From the IMG/VR virus record IMGVR_UViG_3300013285_000931, positions 1 through 20,706 of that record: a stretch of DNA of 20,706 nt; one strand, given 5' to 3'. Origin of the DNA: a virus. Of this stretch, positions 19,775 to 20,706 are shown piece by piece. Each line of letters begins with the position of its first letter. Position 1 is the first letter of the stretch. The position numbers and the translations under genes were made by a program. Under the pieces are notes generated by a model. The model searched no databases. It had not been told where the DNA came from and saw only the letters and a program-made list of their open reading frames with translations.

Positions 19775-20431
19775 TTAATATCTTCCGCTGGTTAAAATGA
19801 TCTTAGCAATATGTTCACATCGTTCGATGTGTTCATAAGCACGCCACGGGCTGGTGTCAATGGCAACTACCCCGTGTCCTTTGATGCCCACAATGTCGTA
19901 GGCAACATTACCTGCTTTATCTAATTCAAGATTCTCGTGGCAACGGTCAGCAAGCTCTTGACTAATTGGAGCCACATCTCCCACATTAGGCGCTACTCGA
20001 GTATAGCGATTCAATTCTGGAAATGCGTCACTAACAGTGCTGAGGTCAATGCCAGCATGCATAGCCGCAATACAGTAAGTAGGGTGTACATGTACTACTA
20101 CACGCACTTCACCGCTATGCTGACCCATTTCCTTTTGTAAGCCAAAGTGTAAAGGAATCTCTCCGCTGGGCGTGAGGTTCTTGCTGATGTCAGTGTAGGG
20201 CAGATCTCTCCACGAGTAATTAAAGATATCAGTGCGGTGTCCGCTGTTGATAGTTCTATCAATACTGATTTTCTTAAACTGATCAGGTTGTAGAGTTTGC
20301 TTACGCACACCGCTGGGTGTGATATAAAAGTGGTCACGATCATGGTGCCTGATACTCACGTTACCGTCTCTACTGGTAATCCAATTGCGCTTGTAAGCGT
20401 CTTCCAATACTTCACATATGGTTTCTAACAT
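19775..20431 (-). CDS. Class II aldolase/adducin-family protein
   Basis: The 218-residue protein has the family hallmarks: TSRDGNVSIR (19-28), ITPSG (37-41), E91 in SGEIPLH where FucA has its catalytic Glu73, HVHP with H114 and H116, and H186 in KGHGVVA, the three zinc histidines. Relatives cleave or epimerise sugar phosphates such as fuculose-1-P or ribulose-5-P, or act in methionine salvage (MtnB). The substrate here is unknown. It is 8 bases downstream of nrdA and has AGGA before its ATG, so it is co-transcribed with the reductase. A link to nucleotide or pentose metabolism is inferred only from that position. Confidence 0.9.
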   Translation of the reverse strand: MLETICEVLEDAYKRNWITSRDGNVSIRHHDRDHFYITPSGVRKQTLQPDQFKKISIDRTINSGHRTDIFNYSWRDLPYTDISKNLTPSGEIPLHFGLQKEMGQHSGEVRVVVHVHPTYCIAAMHAGIDLSTVSDAFPELNRYTRVAPNVGDVAPISQELADRCHENLELDKAGNVAYDIVGIKGHGVVAIDTSPWRAYEHIERCEHIAKIILTSGRY

Positions 20432-20439
20432 AATAGTTC

Positions 20440-20706
20440 CTAGAGCTTGCAGGATTCACATGATTCTTCGTTATCAAAATCAATAGCTTCCAATATAGTG
20501 GGTGCTTCCTCTGCTTTCATCTTACTACCTGCTTTATTGATAAGTGAGTAGTAAAAAGTTTTTAAACCATAATAGTGAGATTGCATCAAGTTCTTGGCAA
20601 TCAATGTTGTGGGAACTTTCCTATCAGCAAAGTGTGCGGGGTTATAAAAAGTATTCACAGAAATAGCCTGATCAACATAGGCCGCAATAACAGCCGCAGT
20701 TTTCAA
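20440..20706 (-). CDS. nrdA: Class I ribonucleotide reductase alpha subunit, C-terminal part
   Basis: The frame runs off the right edge, so only the last 89 codons or so are visible. They match the NrdA C-terminus: AYVDQAISVNTFYNP, RKVPTTLIAKNLM, and GLKTFYYSLINKAG, ending with the swinging-arm cysteine pair in ESCESCKL. Those two cysteines relay electrons from glutaredoxin or thioredoxin to the active site. A glutaredoxin and nrdB are encoded further downstream. Class I reductases are typical of T4-like phages. Confidence 0.95.
   Translation of the reverse strand: MKTAAVIAAYVDQAISVNTFYNPAHFADRKVPTTLIAKNLMQSHYYGLKTFYYSLINKAGSKMKAEEAPTILEAIDFDNEESCESCKL

Noticed and set aside
1-20706. CRISPR array or tRNA genes
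   Set aside because: No spaced direct repeats of CRISPR type and no cloverleaf with a TTCRA-type T loop and acceptor stem were found by eye.

Overview
The window reads as part of the genome of a T4-like, contractile-tailed phage rather than a bacterial chromosome. Genes are small, tightly packed and mostly on the minus strand, with many ATGA or TAATG start/stop overlaps. T4-type late promoter motifs (TATAAATA, GATAAATA or CATAAATA) precede several genes. The gene content is phage-like: both class I ribonucleotide reductase subunits, a glutaredoxin, a PAAR spike-tip protein, a SleB-type cell-wall hydrolase, ribosomal protein bS21, a MazG-like pyrophosphohydrolase, a DEDDh exonuclease and two free-standing HNH homing endonucleases. 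The proteins captured from hosts (DnaK and IscS above all) resemble beta/gammaproteobacterial versions, so I infer a host in that group. No search could be run to confirm this.

Layout, left to right. 1-1193: plus-strand 3' end of a GT4-type glycosyltransferase, an intrinsic terminator, and a truncated fatty-acid desaturase remnant. 1194-7608 (minus strand): a large phage protein with a nuclease-like motif, then an accessory block of ferredoxin-dependent bilin reductase, heme oxygenase, ClpS, Hsp20, DnaK, MazG-like protein and exonuclease. 7626-8415: an inserted plus-strand HNH endonuclease with its own late promoter. 8412-12719 (minus): bS21, unknown proteins, a four-helix membrane/coiled-coil protein with a possible -1 frameshift site, a probable late structural protein, a small membrane protein, the cell-wall hydrolase and a conserved basic protein. 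12719-15221 (minus): unknown proteins, an A-type Fe-S carrier, a secreted protein, a histone H1-like protein with a good sigma70-type promoter, PAAR, an Sm-like protein and glutaredoxin. 15240-20706 (minus): nrdB, very small ORFs, iscS, a small-gene operon behind a consensus TTGACA-18-TATAAT promoter, a second HNH endonuclease, a class II aldolase-family protein and the 3' end of nrdA.

How the genes may work together. ClpS, heme oxygenase and bilin reductase overlap by 4 and 8 bases and form one translationally coupled unit. The last two would convert heme to biliverdin and then to a reduced bilin, releasing iron and CO. IscS, the A-type carrier and a degenerate CDGSH-like mini-ORF point to a second theme of iron-sulfur supply, which fits the demand of ribonucleotide reductase and ferredoxin-linked enzymes. 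DnaK, Hsp20 and ClpS form a proteostasis set. The most unusual regulatory feature is that both HNH genes have a late promoter inside the 5' arm of a hairpin whose 3' arm covers or touches the ribosome binding site. This matches the logic known for I-TevI in T4: read-through transcripts would be translationally silent and late transcripts active.
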